Shown here piece after piece: positions 44,188-56,497 of a stretch of DNA of 64,000 nt. The translations under genes were made by a program, and so were the position numbers. The notes beneath the pieces were generated by a model. The model saw only the letters and a program-made list of their open reading frames with translations, did not search any database and was not told the DNA's origin. Every line of letters starts with the position of its first letter. The first letter of the stretch is position 1. This stretch comes from Cryptomeria japonica (taxonomy: Eukaryota > Streptophyta > Pinopsida > Cupressales > Cupressaceae): contig NC_081412.1 of NCBI RefSeq assembly GCF_030272615.1, forward strand, positions 694,966,083 to 695,030,082. The letters run 5' to 3'.

Positions 44188-46823
44188 GTTTCCATTCAGG
44201 ATTGTTTGGAAATATTGATAATGCACCTATTTTAAATCAAGATTTATCTCATTTTAGTGTCTCTACAAAAGATAGAACCAATTCAAATGCAGTTAGGCAC
44301 TCTGTTCCTAGGACAATTGATGGGAACATTAGTTTGATTGACATAGAGCAAGTTAATGCATCAGACTTTGAAGAAAACTTCCCTGATGAACATAAAATGT
44401 CTCAAGAGATTGAAGACTTAAATAGAAGAGTCCACCACTTAATCTCCCTAAGAGCCCAAAAGGAAGCAAATAAGAAGGAAGTCAAAGCCAAATTAATGGA
44501 AAGGGATAGGCTTCTTAGACATATAGCTGATCTTGAAGTACTTGCTAAGGAGAAAGAAAAGAGTGATGAGGAAGGCCCTGTGATTAGAGAGATTCTAATT
44601 CCCAAAACTAAACAAGCTTGTAAGTCAGTAGTTCAGCCAACTAGGGAAGTATTTAATGACTCCCAACATCCTAGAGCTAATATGGATAAAGGAAAACAAA
44701 AATGGGTAGATGATGGAATAGAATCTAAAACTGCAGAAGAGATCTCTCATAAGCTTTTAGCACATAAGAGAGAAATGGAAAGGATGAGGAAAGAAAAGGA
44801 AGATCTCTGAATGGAACTAGAAAAGGCTGAGTTAGAAGTAGCTAATCAAGAAGTACAAAGAAAGATCAACTATTTAAAGGCTCCCCCTATTAAATTTCCA
44901 TCAGAAGATCTTAGCAAGCCTAATCCTCAACACATTTCCCTTCCTCAGGCCAATACTCAACCTGCAGTGCAAGCTAATATTGCCTTAATAAGTCAAATCG
45001 CTGTGAATAAATAGTACACTCAAATACCACAATCTCCAATCCCAAAAGTTAAAATGACCATGGGAAATAATAATGCTATTACCCCTTTTCAAAGAAGACC
45101 AATCAATTTAGAACAATATAGACAATTGTTCTTTGATGGGATCCCGGGATATCCAAACCATGTTCCTACCGAGTTAAGAGACAGACTCCATAAATTTGTT
45201 GGGAACAATGAAATTAGTGCTCAGGAGCATCTGAAATCCTCTGGGGATCTAATAAATGATTATGAGATAGTAGATGAAGATGTTATTATGAAACTGTTTG
45301 TTCAATACCTGGTTGATGATGCAAGAGATTGGTACAGAGGTCTCCCGGTTAATAGCATAGGGTCATGGGAAGATTTTAAAAATTGTTTTCAAGAGCAATA
45401 TGGTGACAAGAATAATGTGAGTTTCATGCTAAATGAATTCAATAACATCAGAAAGTCTAAAAATGAAATGGTCACTAATTTCAATACCAGATTCCAGAAA
45501 GCCATGCACAGATTGTATCAAGTGATGAGGTTAGATGATAACATGTGTCTTAATACATATTACAATGCTTTTGATTCTAAGATGGCCTATATCTTGAGAG
45601 ATAAGAATCCCCATAACTTGAGAGATGCTTTTAGAATTTCCATAAATGTAGAAAGTAACAAAAAAGCATCTGGGAAGTTAGGGAGAAGGACAGACGGTAG
45701 ATTGTGGCAAGAAACAAAATAGCAACCTAATAAAGTTGCTAAGGAGGATGATAAGATAGAGAAATTGGTTACTTCTATGAAAGATTTGACTACCAAGGTT
45801 AACAAAAATGATAAACCTCATTATAATTGGTAGGATAGACCCCCTAGATTGCATGATATGCCATATAATACCAATTGGAAAGATGGGAAGCCCCAAATTG
45901 AGAAGCCCAAAATTGCCCAAAGTCAAGACACTCCAGATCCCTTGAAAGGGAAAATTGTTCACAATATAGAAAATACTCCCTGGTGTATTGCTTGTGATGG
46001 ACCACATTCTCCTCATCAGTGTGCAGTGGCTCAGGCTCTTGAAGAATCTATGAGACCAGAAGCAGAGCCTGACATTAATATGTTTGAAACCATCATAGAA
46101 AGTGATGAGGAATCTGTGCAAAGTGGATACAGTGATGTGCTAGATAATGAAAGGTTAGTACAAAGACAATTAACCTTAGATTGGCATCCTACATTGAATG
46201 TAGTAACAATTGAGGATGAAGAGGTTCATCTTAGGAGGCCTAGTGAGGAGGAAGTTAGAAATCTCACTAAAGCTGCCATTGGCAAAGCAAAACACAATTA
46301 TAACCTGAGAAGCACCAAGAGAGACACTGATCAAGGTGAGGCGGGTTCTATGTACATAAAGGAAGTCACTAAAAAGGGGGCATCAAGTAGTGCTACCACC
46401 ATTCCTAAGGTCAGTCAAGAAAAGGGGGAACAAGTTAAAGACGTACCCAAAGGAAAAACTGATAAAAATGCTGGTGATATACAAGAAGCAGCAACAGTGA
46501 AAAAGGCAAGTCAGTTCAAGATAGAAAGAGTCAGAGCTAACACTGAAACATGCAATAGTTCTACATTTGACATGGCCCAAGCTCTTACTCAAATGAATGT
46601 CACTGTTCCATTAGTAGAATTACTAAAGATTAAAGAACATAAGGATGCAACCTTGTCTCTATTCTCTAGTATATCTGATAGTGACACAGTCTTACCCACC
46701 GGTTCAGCTAGAATTGGAAAGGATCAAGAGTTCCAGGCCCCAGAGGTTTATGCTGGAACCACTATCACTCAAGAGCCCTCACAACTAGATCCCTTCTATG
46801 TTACCTTGTTAGTCAATAACTAG
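44188..46823 (+). pseudogene. B gag, main part
   Basis: Continues from 21525 in phase. A coiled-coil region (MSQEIEDLNRRVHHLIS, then KREMERMRKEKEDL) leads to the capsid domain at about 45100-45690 (PINLEQYRQLFFDGIPGYP, YLVDDARDWYRGLP, FNNIRKSKNEMVTNF). A short CCHC-like knuckle CIACDGPHSPHQC follows near 46000, then a charged region with HNYNLRSTKR. Internal stops near 44808, 45012, 45720 and 45831, and at the end, are TAG except the first (TGA). No frameshift is needed from 44188 to 46823. It would build the particle and bind RNA. Unlike A and C gag it has a long N-terminal coiled coil. Confidence 0.85.
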
Positions 46824-47299
46824 TTGATTAAAAACTACATGATAGATTCAGGAGCTGCTACTAATGTAATGCCCTATGGTGTTATAAAAGAATTAGGATT
46901 ATCAGTAACCACTGTGTATGGGAAGTACTATGCCATGGATAACAGAGAAGTGCCTGTGATAGGCACAATGAAAGATGTTGAGGTGAAAATAGCATCATTC
47001 CCTGATGCCACTTACAAAATGGATGTTATTGTTACCGACACTAAACCCCATTACGGTATGTTACTTTCCAGACAATGGGCAGAAACAGTAGGTGGAAATG
47101 TTCAACTGGACTTATCCTATGCTACCATTCCAATTAATGGAAGTCAGGTCAAATTGTACAGAGAGCCACGATCTCTTAGGGTAATTGAAAATGTAGACCC
47201 TATTATGCTCAACTGTATGATCGATATAGATCTAGATAACTTTAGGCTTCAACCAATTCTACCTCAACTGAAGAATACTGACCCTATTGTAGTTGAATT
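46824..47299 (+). pseudogene. B aspartic protease
   Basis: Begins right after a TAG at 46821. The motif YMIDSGAATNVMP has the standard DSGA catalytic triad, followed by KELGLSVTTVYGKYYAMD and GMLLSRQWAETVGG. No G-patch follows, in contrast with A and C. It would process gag-pol; it is still open in this copy but disconnected by the upstream stop. Confidence 0.85.
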
Positions 47300-48174
47300 A
47301 CAAGCACAACAGTGTGGACTATTGCAGATGTATTTTGATGGAGCTTGCTCCAAGGAAGGGTCAGGAGCAACAGTTCTTTTTGTGTCCCCATCAGGTATAA
47401 CTTTTAAAAATTCATTTTTGTTGGCCTTCCAGTGCGCAAATAATACTACAGAATATGAAGCCCTGCTATAGGGACTTGAGATTGCAAAAAGGAATGGAAT
47501 CCAACTGTTGAAAGTAATGGGGGATTCAGAATTGGTTGTCTCTCAGGTGAGATCTAAATATGCATCCAAGAATGATAGATTAAAGCAGTATAAGCATGCT
47601 ATTTGGGATGTTATTGAGTATTTTGATGCCTTTTCTATTAATTGGATAGAGCGAGCAAAGAACATTAGGGCAGACTTCCTAGCTAATGTTGCTTTGAAAA
47701 ATGTTGATGCAACACTAACTGGTATCTCCACTATGGAAATAAAATCTAGGCCTGCTATTCCTGACAATGTGTACAATTGGCAAGTTTTTGTTGATGATGA
47801 AGACATTCTTAGGTTTATTCAATGTGTTGATGATTATGATGGACAAAAGATTGATTGCAATGCATTGGTGGAAGTGGTAGACAATAGAGAGACAATATTT
47901 GGAAATGATTTGGTCCAATTGGAAACTAATGAAATACCTAAAGGGCTGGTAAAGCTGGAGCACATGTTCAGTTACAATGATAGTCACTTGCATCAGCAAT
48001 CTACCACCAAATTGGAAGATTTAGAGGAGGTAAATTTGGGGACTGAATCATCCCCTAAGTTAGTATATATTGGCAAAAGATTACCTTCTCAGCATGAAGT
48101 TCCTTTACTTCTAGATGCTAAGCCTTTTAGAAAAAAACAAAGACCTATTAACCCCTTATTAGAAGCTAAGATAT
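47300..48174 (+). pseudogene. B RNase H placed before RT
   Basis: An archaeal-type RNase H lies at about 47325-47700 between protease and RT. The four acidic residues are present: D in YFDGA, E in EYEAL, D in GDSEL and D in RADFL. One TAG at 47469 interrupts it. A linker follows (LEEVNLGTESSPKLVYIG, then LLLDAKPFRKKQRPINP) leading into RT. In element C the equivalent domain follows the first RNase H. A rearranged pol order is the likely explanation; a chimeric copy made by recombination is the alternative. Confidence 0.82.
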
Positions 48175-48899
48175 AGTAGGAGCTGACTAAATTAAGAGAA
48201 GGGGGGATTATCAAACCTATAAGGCATTCTTCATGGGTCTCCAATCTGGTCCTAGTAAGGAAGAAGAATGGGGACATGAGATTGTGTGTAGATTTTAGGA
48301 ATTTAAATGTTGCTTCCTTGAAGGATAATTACTCATCCCCAAACATGGAAGCCATGCTATAGAGAGTGACAGGATGCGACCTTTTATCCATGATGGATGG
48401 TTTCTCAGGATACAATCAAGTGCTAGTGAAGGAATCTGAACAATTCAAAACTGCCTTTGCTACTCCATGGGGAACATATGTTTATGCGAGAATGCCATTC
48501 GGGTTGAAAAATGTTGGAGCTACATTTTAGAGAGCCATGGATGTAGCTTTCAAAGAATTCATTAACATCATCATGGTGGTTTATCAAGATGACCTAGCTT
48601 TTTTCTCTAAGAAGGCTGATGATCATTGTGGAAATCTGGAGAAGGTGTTCAATAAAGCTTTGGAATTTGGTGTATCACTGAATCATAAGAAATGTCATTT
48701 TGGGGTCACTGAAGGAAAACTATTGGGACACATAGTTTCCAAGGAAGGGGTAAGGATAGACCCTGAAAGAATTGAAGCAATCAATAAGGTGTCTGAACCA
48801 AAAAATGTGAAAGGTATTCAATCTTTTTTAGGCAAAGTAAATTTTGTTAGGAGATTCATTGCAAACTTTGCAGAGATAGTGAACCTACTGTCAAGCTCC
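48175..48899 (+). pseudogene. B reverse transcriptase
   Basis: Ty3-type RT: GGIIKPIRHSSWVSNLVLV, DMRLCVDFRNLN, LLSMMDGFSGYNQVL, RMPFGLKNVGATF and the catalytic box VVYQDDLAF (YQDD), then GVSLNHKKCHFGV and LLGHIVSKEGV. Tandem TAGs at 48174-48179 and TAGs near 48360 and 48528 break it. A frameshift near 48890 separates it from RNase H. Confidence 0.88.
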
Positions 48900-49580
48900 T
48901 CAAGAAGGATACCAAATTTTATTGGGATCAAGAAGCCTCAAAAGCTTTTGCTGAAATTAAGAAGGCAATCTAGGAGGCACCAATGTTGAAATCTCCTGAT
49001 TACAGTAAGCCTTTTTCTCTATTTTCTTTCACTTCATATCATATAGTAGCAGCAGTATTGTTACAAAAGGATGAGGAAGGATATGAACATCCTATAGCCT
49101 TCTACAGCAAGTCTTTGCAAGCAGCAGAACTGAAATATGAGACCATGGAGAAACAAGCTTATGCTCTAGTTAAAGTTGTTAAGGCTTTTAGGTTGTACTT
49201 AGTGAATGCAAATATCGTTGCTTATATCCCACATGCTGCAGTTAAGGATATTTTGTCTCAGTCTGAGGTTACTGGGAAGAGATGTAGATGGATCAATAGA
49301 ATTCAAGAATTTGACTTGGAAATAAAGATCACCAAATTGGTGAGAGGTTTAGGTTTGGCTAAGCTCATGACTAAGGTTAATCTCATGAATGTAGAAGTAC
49401 ATAATGTTGAGGTTAGAGATGCTTTAGTCACTAGTATTGAGAGGCAACCCTGGTACTCAGAGATAGTCCAATTTTTAAGAGGTGCTACATTCTCAGAAGA
49501 AATGACACATAATCAAAAAAGAACTCTGAAACTCAAATCCCAAAAATATGTGCTCATTCAGGGTGATCCTTTCTTTGTAC
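48900..49580 (+). pseudogene. B terminal RNase H, degenerate, then truncated pol
   Basis: After the frameshift the text continues (WDQEASKAFAEIKKAI, stop, EAPMLKSPDYSKPF). The RNase H core has FTSYHIVAAVLLQK, where a catalytic aspartate is expected, and YETMEKQAYALVKV with the glutamate. The third acidic site is absent (AYIPHAAVKDIL). Pol then reaches PWYSEIVQFLRG and QKYVLIQGDPFFV, the start of the integrase zinc region, and stops making sense. The whole integrase is missing, so B could not insert itself. Confidence 0.8.
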
Positions 49581-49818
49581 ATATTTTGTTTCCTTCCTAT
49601 TTTTTTTGTTGTTTGGGTCTGTGTTTTGGTTTATTTTTCTAGAGTTTCTAAGTCTTCTTGTGTTGACCTTGCAATCAACCATCCCCAGTCAGAGCCACTG
49701 TTGTCACTGATTTAAAATGGGCTTTTCTTTTCCCATAATTGGCTATGATTTTTTTTGAAATCTTGAGTAAGGCACGTTTTCAATTGCTTGAGTAAGGTGC
49801 GTTTTCAATTGCTTCAGC
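49581..49818 (+). other. B region between truncated pol and 3' LTR
   Basis: No gene. A pyrimidine-rich run near 49590-49640 and a 26-base tandem duplication (CTTGAGTAAGGYRCGTTTTC) near 49761-49812 precede the first base shared with the 5' LTR. I do not see a convincing polypurine tract; TTTAAAATGGG near 49711 is a weak candidate. The true LTR start may lie within this stretch. Confidence 0.55.
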
Positions 49819-50537
49819 TCGTTACTTTATCCACTTAAGTAATGGGTCATGGGATCGTAGGAAGTGTCCCCCCTTGTTTTTCTGCCTAGGCAGTCATGTG
49901 AATTAATCGCAAAAATTTATGCCTTATGTGTATCCCTCCTAAAGTTGTCGGGCCCAGTAAGTAGTGTGCATCTTCTAGATTGATCTACGACTTTTGCTAT
50001 TTCTCTAGGTGAAGTTGCGCATGGTTTAAAACCAGTGAAGTTGCGAAAATGGCATGGCATGCCACCTAGGCAGTTTAGCTAGTCAATAAGGTCAGTAGAA
50101 TAGTGACACGCGGCATAAGCTACAACACTCAGTAAGTCAGGATTAAAGGTTAAAGGGAGCATCCCAGAGGTGAGTCAGATCGCAGAATGGGAGATGAACT
50201 GGCAGATACAGGTGTCAAGAATTAATCAGAGCCCAGTGCTTTCTCTTGGCAAATGAAATAAGGACATGTCAGCTCTGAAGGTGACTGGATGCCAAGTGTT
50301 CAAAGATGAGTCAGAGGGCCCACCCCTCCCAAAGTCTATTCAGATGGTTAAGCACTGAGCAACTAGAAAATGATTGGACGGCCCGTGCTATTTCGCAAGG
50401 GAAAGATGCTCATGCTTTATACCTTGTGAAATAGTGAAAGTAAATGAGGACCATCCATGTGTCATGATAAATGATAACGTGTCCATGGACACATGGTTTT
50501 AAAAGAAGTCATGGGCCCACCAAGGTGGAACCGGCAG

Positions 50538-50545
50538 TATAAAAG
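50538..50545 (+). promoter_or_regulatory. Candidate TATA box of B 3' LTR
   Basis: TATAAAAG in the same context as 7011. It is 1.25 kb before the LTR reading frame, with hairpin modules between. Confidence 0.5.
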
Positions 50546-51192
50546 AAGAACACGAAGCTGACTTTGAGTTGAACATGAAAAGTCTTTCAAAGCCAGTGGT
50601 CGAGTGCCATGTGGTAGCACGTAGTCAATAAAGAAGTGAGACCTAGTGGGGAGCCAAGGCTATTAGTGTAACGACCGATCAGGTTTCTTTTGATCGGACG
50701 GTTCGCACTATTTCGCAAGACAAAATGGTTCGTGGTTTAAGACCAGCGAAATGGAGAAGTGATGTGGCATTCCAAGCGGATGGTCCGACTAGTCCTAAAG
50801 GCGAGTAAGATGATGGCATGTGGCAGAAAATGCAACAGTCAGTGAGGCAGGTTTGAGCTTTTCAAAGAAGGTGGGTCCCAGAAAAGAAAGATACCGTGGG
50901 ACAAAGGTATTCTGACAAATACAGGTGGTGAAAATAGAGAGGAACTCGATATTTTTCTCTTGGCAAATCAATGATTGACATATCAGCTTGAAAGATGACT
51001 GGATGCCAGGTATTTGGAGTTAAGTTAGAGGGCCCACGTTTGCAGGTAAACATTTAGAGTGTAAAGACCGATCAACTCTCATTTGATCAGATGGCCCGCA
51101 TTAATTCGCAAAGGTGAAGTGCTCGCATTTTAATCCCTACGAAATAGTGAAAACCCATTAGCTATCAGGTGAAGGCGCGGTTAGTGAAAAGG

Positions 51193-51197
51193 CTAAC
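51193..51197. other. Empty A2 insertion site in the 3' LTR
   Basis: GGCTAACTATCCAGG carries a single CTAAC, where the 5' LTR has A2 between two CTAACs. It proves the A2 boundaries. Confidence 0.95.
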
Positions 51198-51791
51198 TAT
51201 CCAGGTAAAGGTTAAAGGCCATGCAGTTCAGGTCCATCCGACGCCCGACGTAGTTTCACAAAGGTAAAAGTGCTCACTGAATAACACCAACGAAATGGCG
51301 AAACAAAATAAGGCTCAGTGAAAAGGGGAGAAGTACTAAGCTAATGTAAACATCGATCAACTCTCATTTGATTAGACGGGCCACATTATTTCATGAAGTA
51401 AAGTTGCCAAGAAATTAATTCCTGTGAAATAGCGAAAAGAGAAAATGCATGGGCATTGTGACCCGTTGGAGCAAAAACTTCAAATTCTTTCATGAATTCA
51501 ATTCTGAAAGGACGGCCAAGCATGTGGAAACGATGTTGAAGTTAAGAGCCCAGCCGCCAGATATGATCTCGTATCAATTGAATTGAGATATCATTCTGAA
51601 GAGAACTTATAAAGAAGCAATTCCAAAGTGGACTTCTTCAATTGCAGAGTTAATTCCTTCGAGTACAAGCAGGTTTCTCTATACTCTTGTTCAGCCATTT
51701 TTTTTAATTGTGTATGTTTCACTGAGATTTTAATTTGTCATAGAACAATTGAAAGAAATTTTTGAATCGCATGCTTAATTTTCTAAAAGAG

Positions 51792-54700
51792 ATGGCACCT
51801 AAAAGGGAGTTCTCAGGAAAAGTCAATTATCACGAGAGGGAAATTTGTGATGATTTCCTTGAAAAATTGACGTTGTCAACTAATGTGGTTTCCAAAATGA
51901 AAGAATTGGTGCCAAGAGCTTCTCGCCTAAAAATAGGAGAGGGTTTATATGATAAAGGGAATTGATTAAGAGATCCTCAAGTAGGAATGTCTGGGTTAGG
52001 ATTATTTAAGATTGGGTTTAGTATGAGAAATTCTCCAGCCCCTCAGAATAGTATATGGGAATTGGATGTTGGAAAGTTGGTGGTTCCAGGGGTTTTCTTT
52101 GATGCAGATCTTCTGACTCAGGTTGCACATAGCTATGACCCAACTTCAAGAAGTGTAAAGGATATCAGTGGGAAGACCCTCATTGAAATTAACAATGAGG
52201 AATTTAGGAATGCCTTTGGGTTAAGTGAATACACTAATTTTTTGGAGCCTATTGATTTTAAATCACTAGCTCAAGTGTATAATGTGCAAAGAAATCTCTT
52301 AAGAAATGGGCCTCTCAAAGAATTCTTTTTGAAGATAGGCGGGTTGATTGTTGTGGGACCTAATACTGAAGAGTCCTTCTCTCTAAATTTGTTTACCTTT
52401 AGGGCTAAAGGATTATACTCGTCACTCTGCCAAATCCTAGGGGAAGATGCCGAAGCGAGTATGCCCACTCATTACATGTTGAATCCTTCTGTGGCAATAA
52501 CTTTTGATTATGCTTCTTTCATAACTGATGCTATCCATAATGGATTAATAGGGTTCAGGAACGGGAAAGTAGATAGGCCCTTTGGGTGGTACTCCCTTCT
52601 TATGCATTTGTTTTTATTCAAGGGTGGTGACTATTTTGCAAGTGGGATGGACCTTGTAAAAGAAAAGGATGGGGAAAAGATGCCTATGCAATTATGGAGC
52701 ATTGTTCTATCATTGGATAGAGAAGATGAAAGCTTCCTAAGGTTTGATAAATATTTTGCATAAAAAATCAAGACCCTTATCTATTTGGAAAACCCAAGAG
52801 TCCCTAAGGTGCTTTTGGAATTCATTAGGCTACAAGAGTTTGCAAAGGACATAAAAATTGTCCACAATTGGGGTGATATTTACCTATACCATGTTTCCAC
52901 AGCTTTTAGAATATATGGTTTCACAGGTACCCCATCTTTGTTACCTTATCAGGTCCCTCTTAAAGTGGGAATTGTAGAGATACTCAGGCAGATTGGTGCT
53001 GTGCAAGAGGCAGAATTGACAGGTAGAGGCAAAGGGACAATTTTCCCTACAATTACTATGCAACACCAATTTGTAATAACCAAAGGAGGTTGGAAATGTT
53101 TTGGAGATTTCCTCCAATCATATCATTTATCAACTATAGTTTCTCGGTGTGTTGAACCCAAAGATTTCTTCAATGGTATGTTTAGGAAGAGGGTTGTATG
53201 CAAGGCTAAACCCCATCAATTTCAGTTCCCTGAGGACCTCATCAGGAATGAATTTGATTTGGATGAACAAGAGTTGAGAAAGGAAAAGTGGGTAGCCTAT
53301 AAGAAGGCCTTAGACTTGGTGCACCAACTTGACATAAGCTATGACCCTTTGTCTAGCTTTTATCCCTTTGCAGAGAAGATGAAGTTTTTGATTCTTAGTT
53401 CTGAGGAGGTGATGGAAACACTAAAAGAAAAGAGGGAGGTTGTAATCAAGAATAACCCTAAGAAAGCAAGATTGATTTTGAATAGGTCTGCATTTGTTAG
53501 GCCGATCCCTCCGAGTAATTATATGTTACATAAGAGGTCTAACTATAGTGTACTTATGCCTACTTCAAGGGAGCCCTCTACCTCTAAAGGTAAAAGGAAG
53601 ATACATGATGTCATTAACAACCCTAGTAGCCCAAAGAAACAAAGAGTGGGAAAAGAGGTACAACCTAAAGAACCTGTGTACTTCCCATCTCAATCACCTA
53701 TTTATATAAGAGATGAATAGGCAGCAGCTGAGCAATTATTGTAGTTAGGCAGTTTATTGGAAATTATCTACACCTATGATGAAGTAGAGGAAGGAATGCC
53801 AGAAGAGCCCTTAGCTACTGAAATGAATATCACCACTAGTGAATTCAAAGGCCGAGAATGGGACCCTGAGATCCAGTGAGCCAGTGAAGATTTCTTGGCT
53901 GATGACAAGTTTTTCACATCAGAAGCATTCATACAATTTGTGTGGAAGCAGAGCATTGATACATACAATGCAAGGTGCAAGAAAAGGAAGGGTGAGCACC
54001 CTCATAAAGACCCAGCTATAGTTGAGGAAGAAATAAAGAAAGAAATGGTTGAAGAATTTAAGACCATCACTCCTTAGCAAGGAAGAGACATAGTGGCGAA
54101 GGCTGGGGTACTTATTCTCCCTGAATGGGATATAGCAGATCCTCTAGTCCAGAAAGCAGTAAGAAAGGAGACTAAACCTATGGAGGGAGTCACTTTCAAT
54201 AAAGACAATTCTGCATTAGTTATGTGGTCTCTGAAAAGAGATGAAAATAAGAAGAAAAAGGACACCTCAATGTCAAGTTACCTTGGGGGGATGATGGTGA
54301 AGAGGGTGCAGACTACTGGGATAGTGGAAGCTATTAGCACTGTCCTAGAAACTACTAAATTTAGTGTTGTAGTAGTAGAAAGGGAAGCTAAAGAAAAGGC
54401 AGATCTCTAGGTTAAATTGGAGACAGTTTTAAAAGCTTACACTAATGCTCAAGTAGAGGTAAGGAACAAAGATAGCATCATTGCTAAATTGCAGAAGCAA
54501 CTAACAGGATAGTATCATCATGGTGAGTCCTCAACACTGATAATCTCCTCTTCTCCTGCCAAACCTCCACCCACCAGCCCTATCATTGAATTCCCACTGT
54601 CTCCAACACCTTCTAGCTCTCAAATGATTGAGATTACTCCTCAAGAGTTAGAGAATCTAAAATAGGCCCAAGCCATGTATGCAAAGAAATATGAGGATAG

Positions 54701-55232
54701 AGTGAAGGCCAATCCTATCATTAGATCCACTTCTGACATCACTAAAGATTTAGTACAATTAGCAGCAGGGGTGGATATTGTTGATAGGAAAGTTAATTTG
54801 TGCAAAAAGGAATATGCTAATCAAGTTTTTGAGTTGCTCCCAGGAGTTTTTGCTAGCCCAGATCAACTGAAGGACAAACAAATGTGGCTTAAGGAGATAG
54901 AAGCCAAACTATCACCAAGAATTAAGGGAATTATTGACCTAGATGATGCTTCTTTCTTTATTGTAACAATACAGGAGATAGCGAAAATTAAGGCACATTA
55001 TAGTTTTCTCAATTCAGAAGTCAACAAAATGAGAAACTCTTGGAAAAGGTTGACCAAGGCTAAGGCTAAAGTGATTAATTTCTCATGGCCGATAGATGAT
55101 GTGTATGATGAGTGGACAACAAAATATGCCACCCATGATCTGGAACAGTTGGAGAGTGCCCCTGAAAAGGTAGAAGAGGTTACAACCAAACAACCTATTG
55201 AAGAAGCTGCAGGGGCTGAAAAGAACTTGTAA
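51792..55232 (+). pseudogene. Long reading frame inside the B 3' LTR, unknown protein
   Basis: Counterpart of 16516-20156, from MAPKREFSGK to TAA at 55230, 1,147 codons in one phase with no frameshift. Nonsense codons: TGA 51964, TAA 52761, TAG 53718 and 53742, TGA near 53877, TAG near 54075, 54408, 54510 and 54663. Those at 53718, 53742, 54408 and 54663 also occur in the 5' copy. A 61-codon in-frame deletion removes the segment present at 19448-19630. The longest clean run is 311 codons (52785-53720), carrying HNWGDIYLYHVST, FVITKGGWKCFGDF, FQFPEDLIRNEFDLDEQE and the basic SSPKKQRVGKE. I recognise no family. Confidence 0.78.
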
Positions 55233-55282
55233 CTGTTTTTGTGAAAGGCTTGTAATTTCTTTGTTTTGAAAGAAATGATTGT

Positions 55283-55288
55283 AATAAA
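55283..55288 (+). terminator. Possible poly(A) signal after LTR reading frame
   Basis: AATAAA 50 bases after the stop of the frame. The 5' LTR has AACAAA at the same place. If used, R would end close by. Confidence 0.4.
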
Positions 55289-56175
55289 CTCTCCTCGAAA
55301 AGTTTGAATCTTTGTGCATTCATGTTGTTATAAATGGATACTAGGACTAGAGGGAAGGGGATCGCAAAAGAATTGTAAGAAAGTGTTGCAGAAATTTATT
55401 TGAGCTTTTCTGAGTCTAATGGGGAATATTCAAAAATTTCTTGTAATACTTTTCTGAATATAATATCAATATACAGACCATTGGTTTTGAGTAAATCTTT
55501 GTGTCATCTTCAAGTGTGCTTACAATTTGTTTACTATTTTCATTCTGAATAATCCAGGGTTATTTTGTTTGAATGGGGTAGCAAGGCTATTTTCAGTAGA
55601 TGTGCTCGCTAGCTTTTCTCTTTAGGAGGGAAATTAAAGATGCGGGGATCACTCATACCATTAAATTCTTTGGAAGAAACTTTGAATCTTGATGATCATA
55701 GTTTAATTTGGAATGCATAAATTCTTTTAAGTGTTTGGCATGTATAGGGATTAATAGAATCCAAGCCAATGGGATGCGTAAAGATATTTTGTTTGAGGAG
55801 TATTATCTGAGTTTTAGATGACTCTGTGACCTTGGATAAGGCACTGGTATTGATTGAAGTTCTTTATTGCATGTTTTGTTGATTGAAATACTGAATTTGA
55901 GTATAATTTTCATTCCTTTGTTTTAGTTAGTTTCGAGGTGAATAGATCCACTGGTTTTCTGGACTGGTTTTCTATGGATTTATCTTTTGAAAGTGTGAAT
56001 TCAGGTCACAAAGGTATACCCACCTGGACTCTGAATAAATCCAAAGTGTAGAAGGTTAAATCAAACCTTGTCATATATTGTCCTAAGGGTTTCCTTCCTC
56101 TTAACATCCCTCTTGCACAGAGTTTGATCATCTTATTATAAGGATGTTGAAGTGAGTCAGATTTTGAAGACAACA

Positions 56176-56497
56176 AGTCCACTGATTCTAATGCATATCC
56201 CAATGTTGTGACCAATTGTAATGTACATATATTTAGACCAGCAGTATTGTCAATCAAGACTGTCTTGATCCTGTGTTGGTTGCCAAATCCCTCAATATGG
56301 AGTGAGGTGTTATGAGGTTGTTGGAAGGATGTATCATCACTTTCAAAGAAAGTGAGACATGGTGATGACCTCAAATTACCAACCATAGCTTGAAATTGAT
56401 CTGTATTAAGATTGGCAGGGACTGACGAGTCTTGGAGACCTTGATCCAAGATTTTTTTATGAGATGGGGATAGGTGCAAAAGCTCTAAGATGGATAT
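56176..56497 (-). pseudogene. Element E fragment: protease of a C-like element
   Basis: On the minus strand the text reads ILELLHLSPSHKKILDQ, TDQFQAMVGNL, and the protease motif VLIDNTAGLNICTL near 56230, then LGYALESVD, where the B LTR begins. This matches the C protease in order and spacing. It is cut on the left by B and on the right by G, so only about 105 codons remain. The triad reads DNT. Confidence 0.85.

Larger units (their letters stand above)
6295..56175 (+). mobile_element. Element B, giant Tat/Ogre-like Ty3 retrotransposon with nested insertions
   Basis: Two direct repeats of 6.4-6.6 kb (5' copy 6295-7670 plus 15915-21099; 3' copy 49819-56175) flank a tRNA-Arg primer site at 21104 and a plus-strand gag, protease, RNase H, RT, RNase H series. 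A2 interrupts the 5' LTR and C interrupts gag; removing both leaves an element of about 19 kb. The tRNA-Arg primer, long LTRs and second RNase H are Tat/Ogre traits. Integrase is missing. The right end breaks into an unrelated protease frame (E), so B inserted there. The target duplication could not be confirmed because the left edge abuts A1. Confidence 0.85.
49819..56175 (+). repeat. B 3' LTR (about 6.36 kb)
   Basis: Colinear with the 5' LTR minus A2. It is about 200 bases shorter because of a 183-base deletion (equivalent to 19448-19630) and a 17-base difference near 52490. It contains hairpin modules at about 49960-51430, the A2 empty site at 51193, TATAAAAG at 50538, the reading frame 51792-55232 and AATAAA at 55283. 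It ends GAAGACAACA at 56175. The stretch 55233-56175 holds no frame on the plus strand. Confidence 0.88.
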
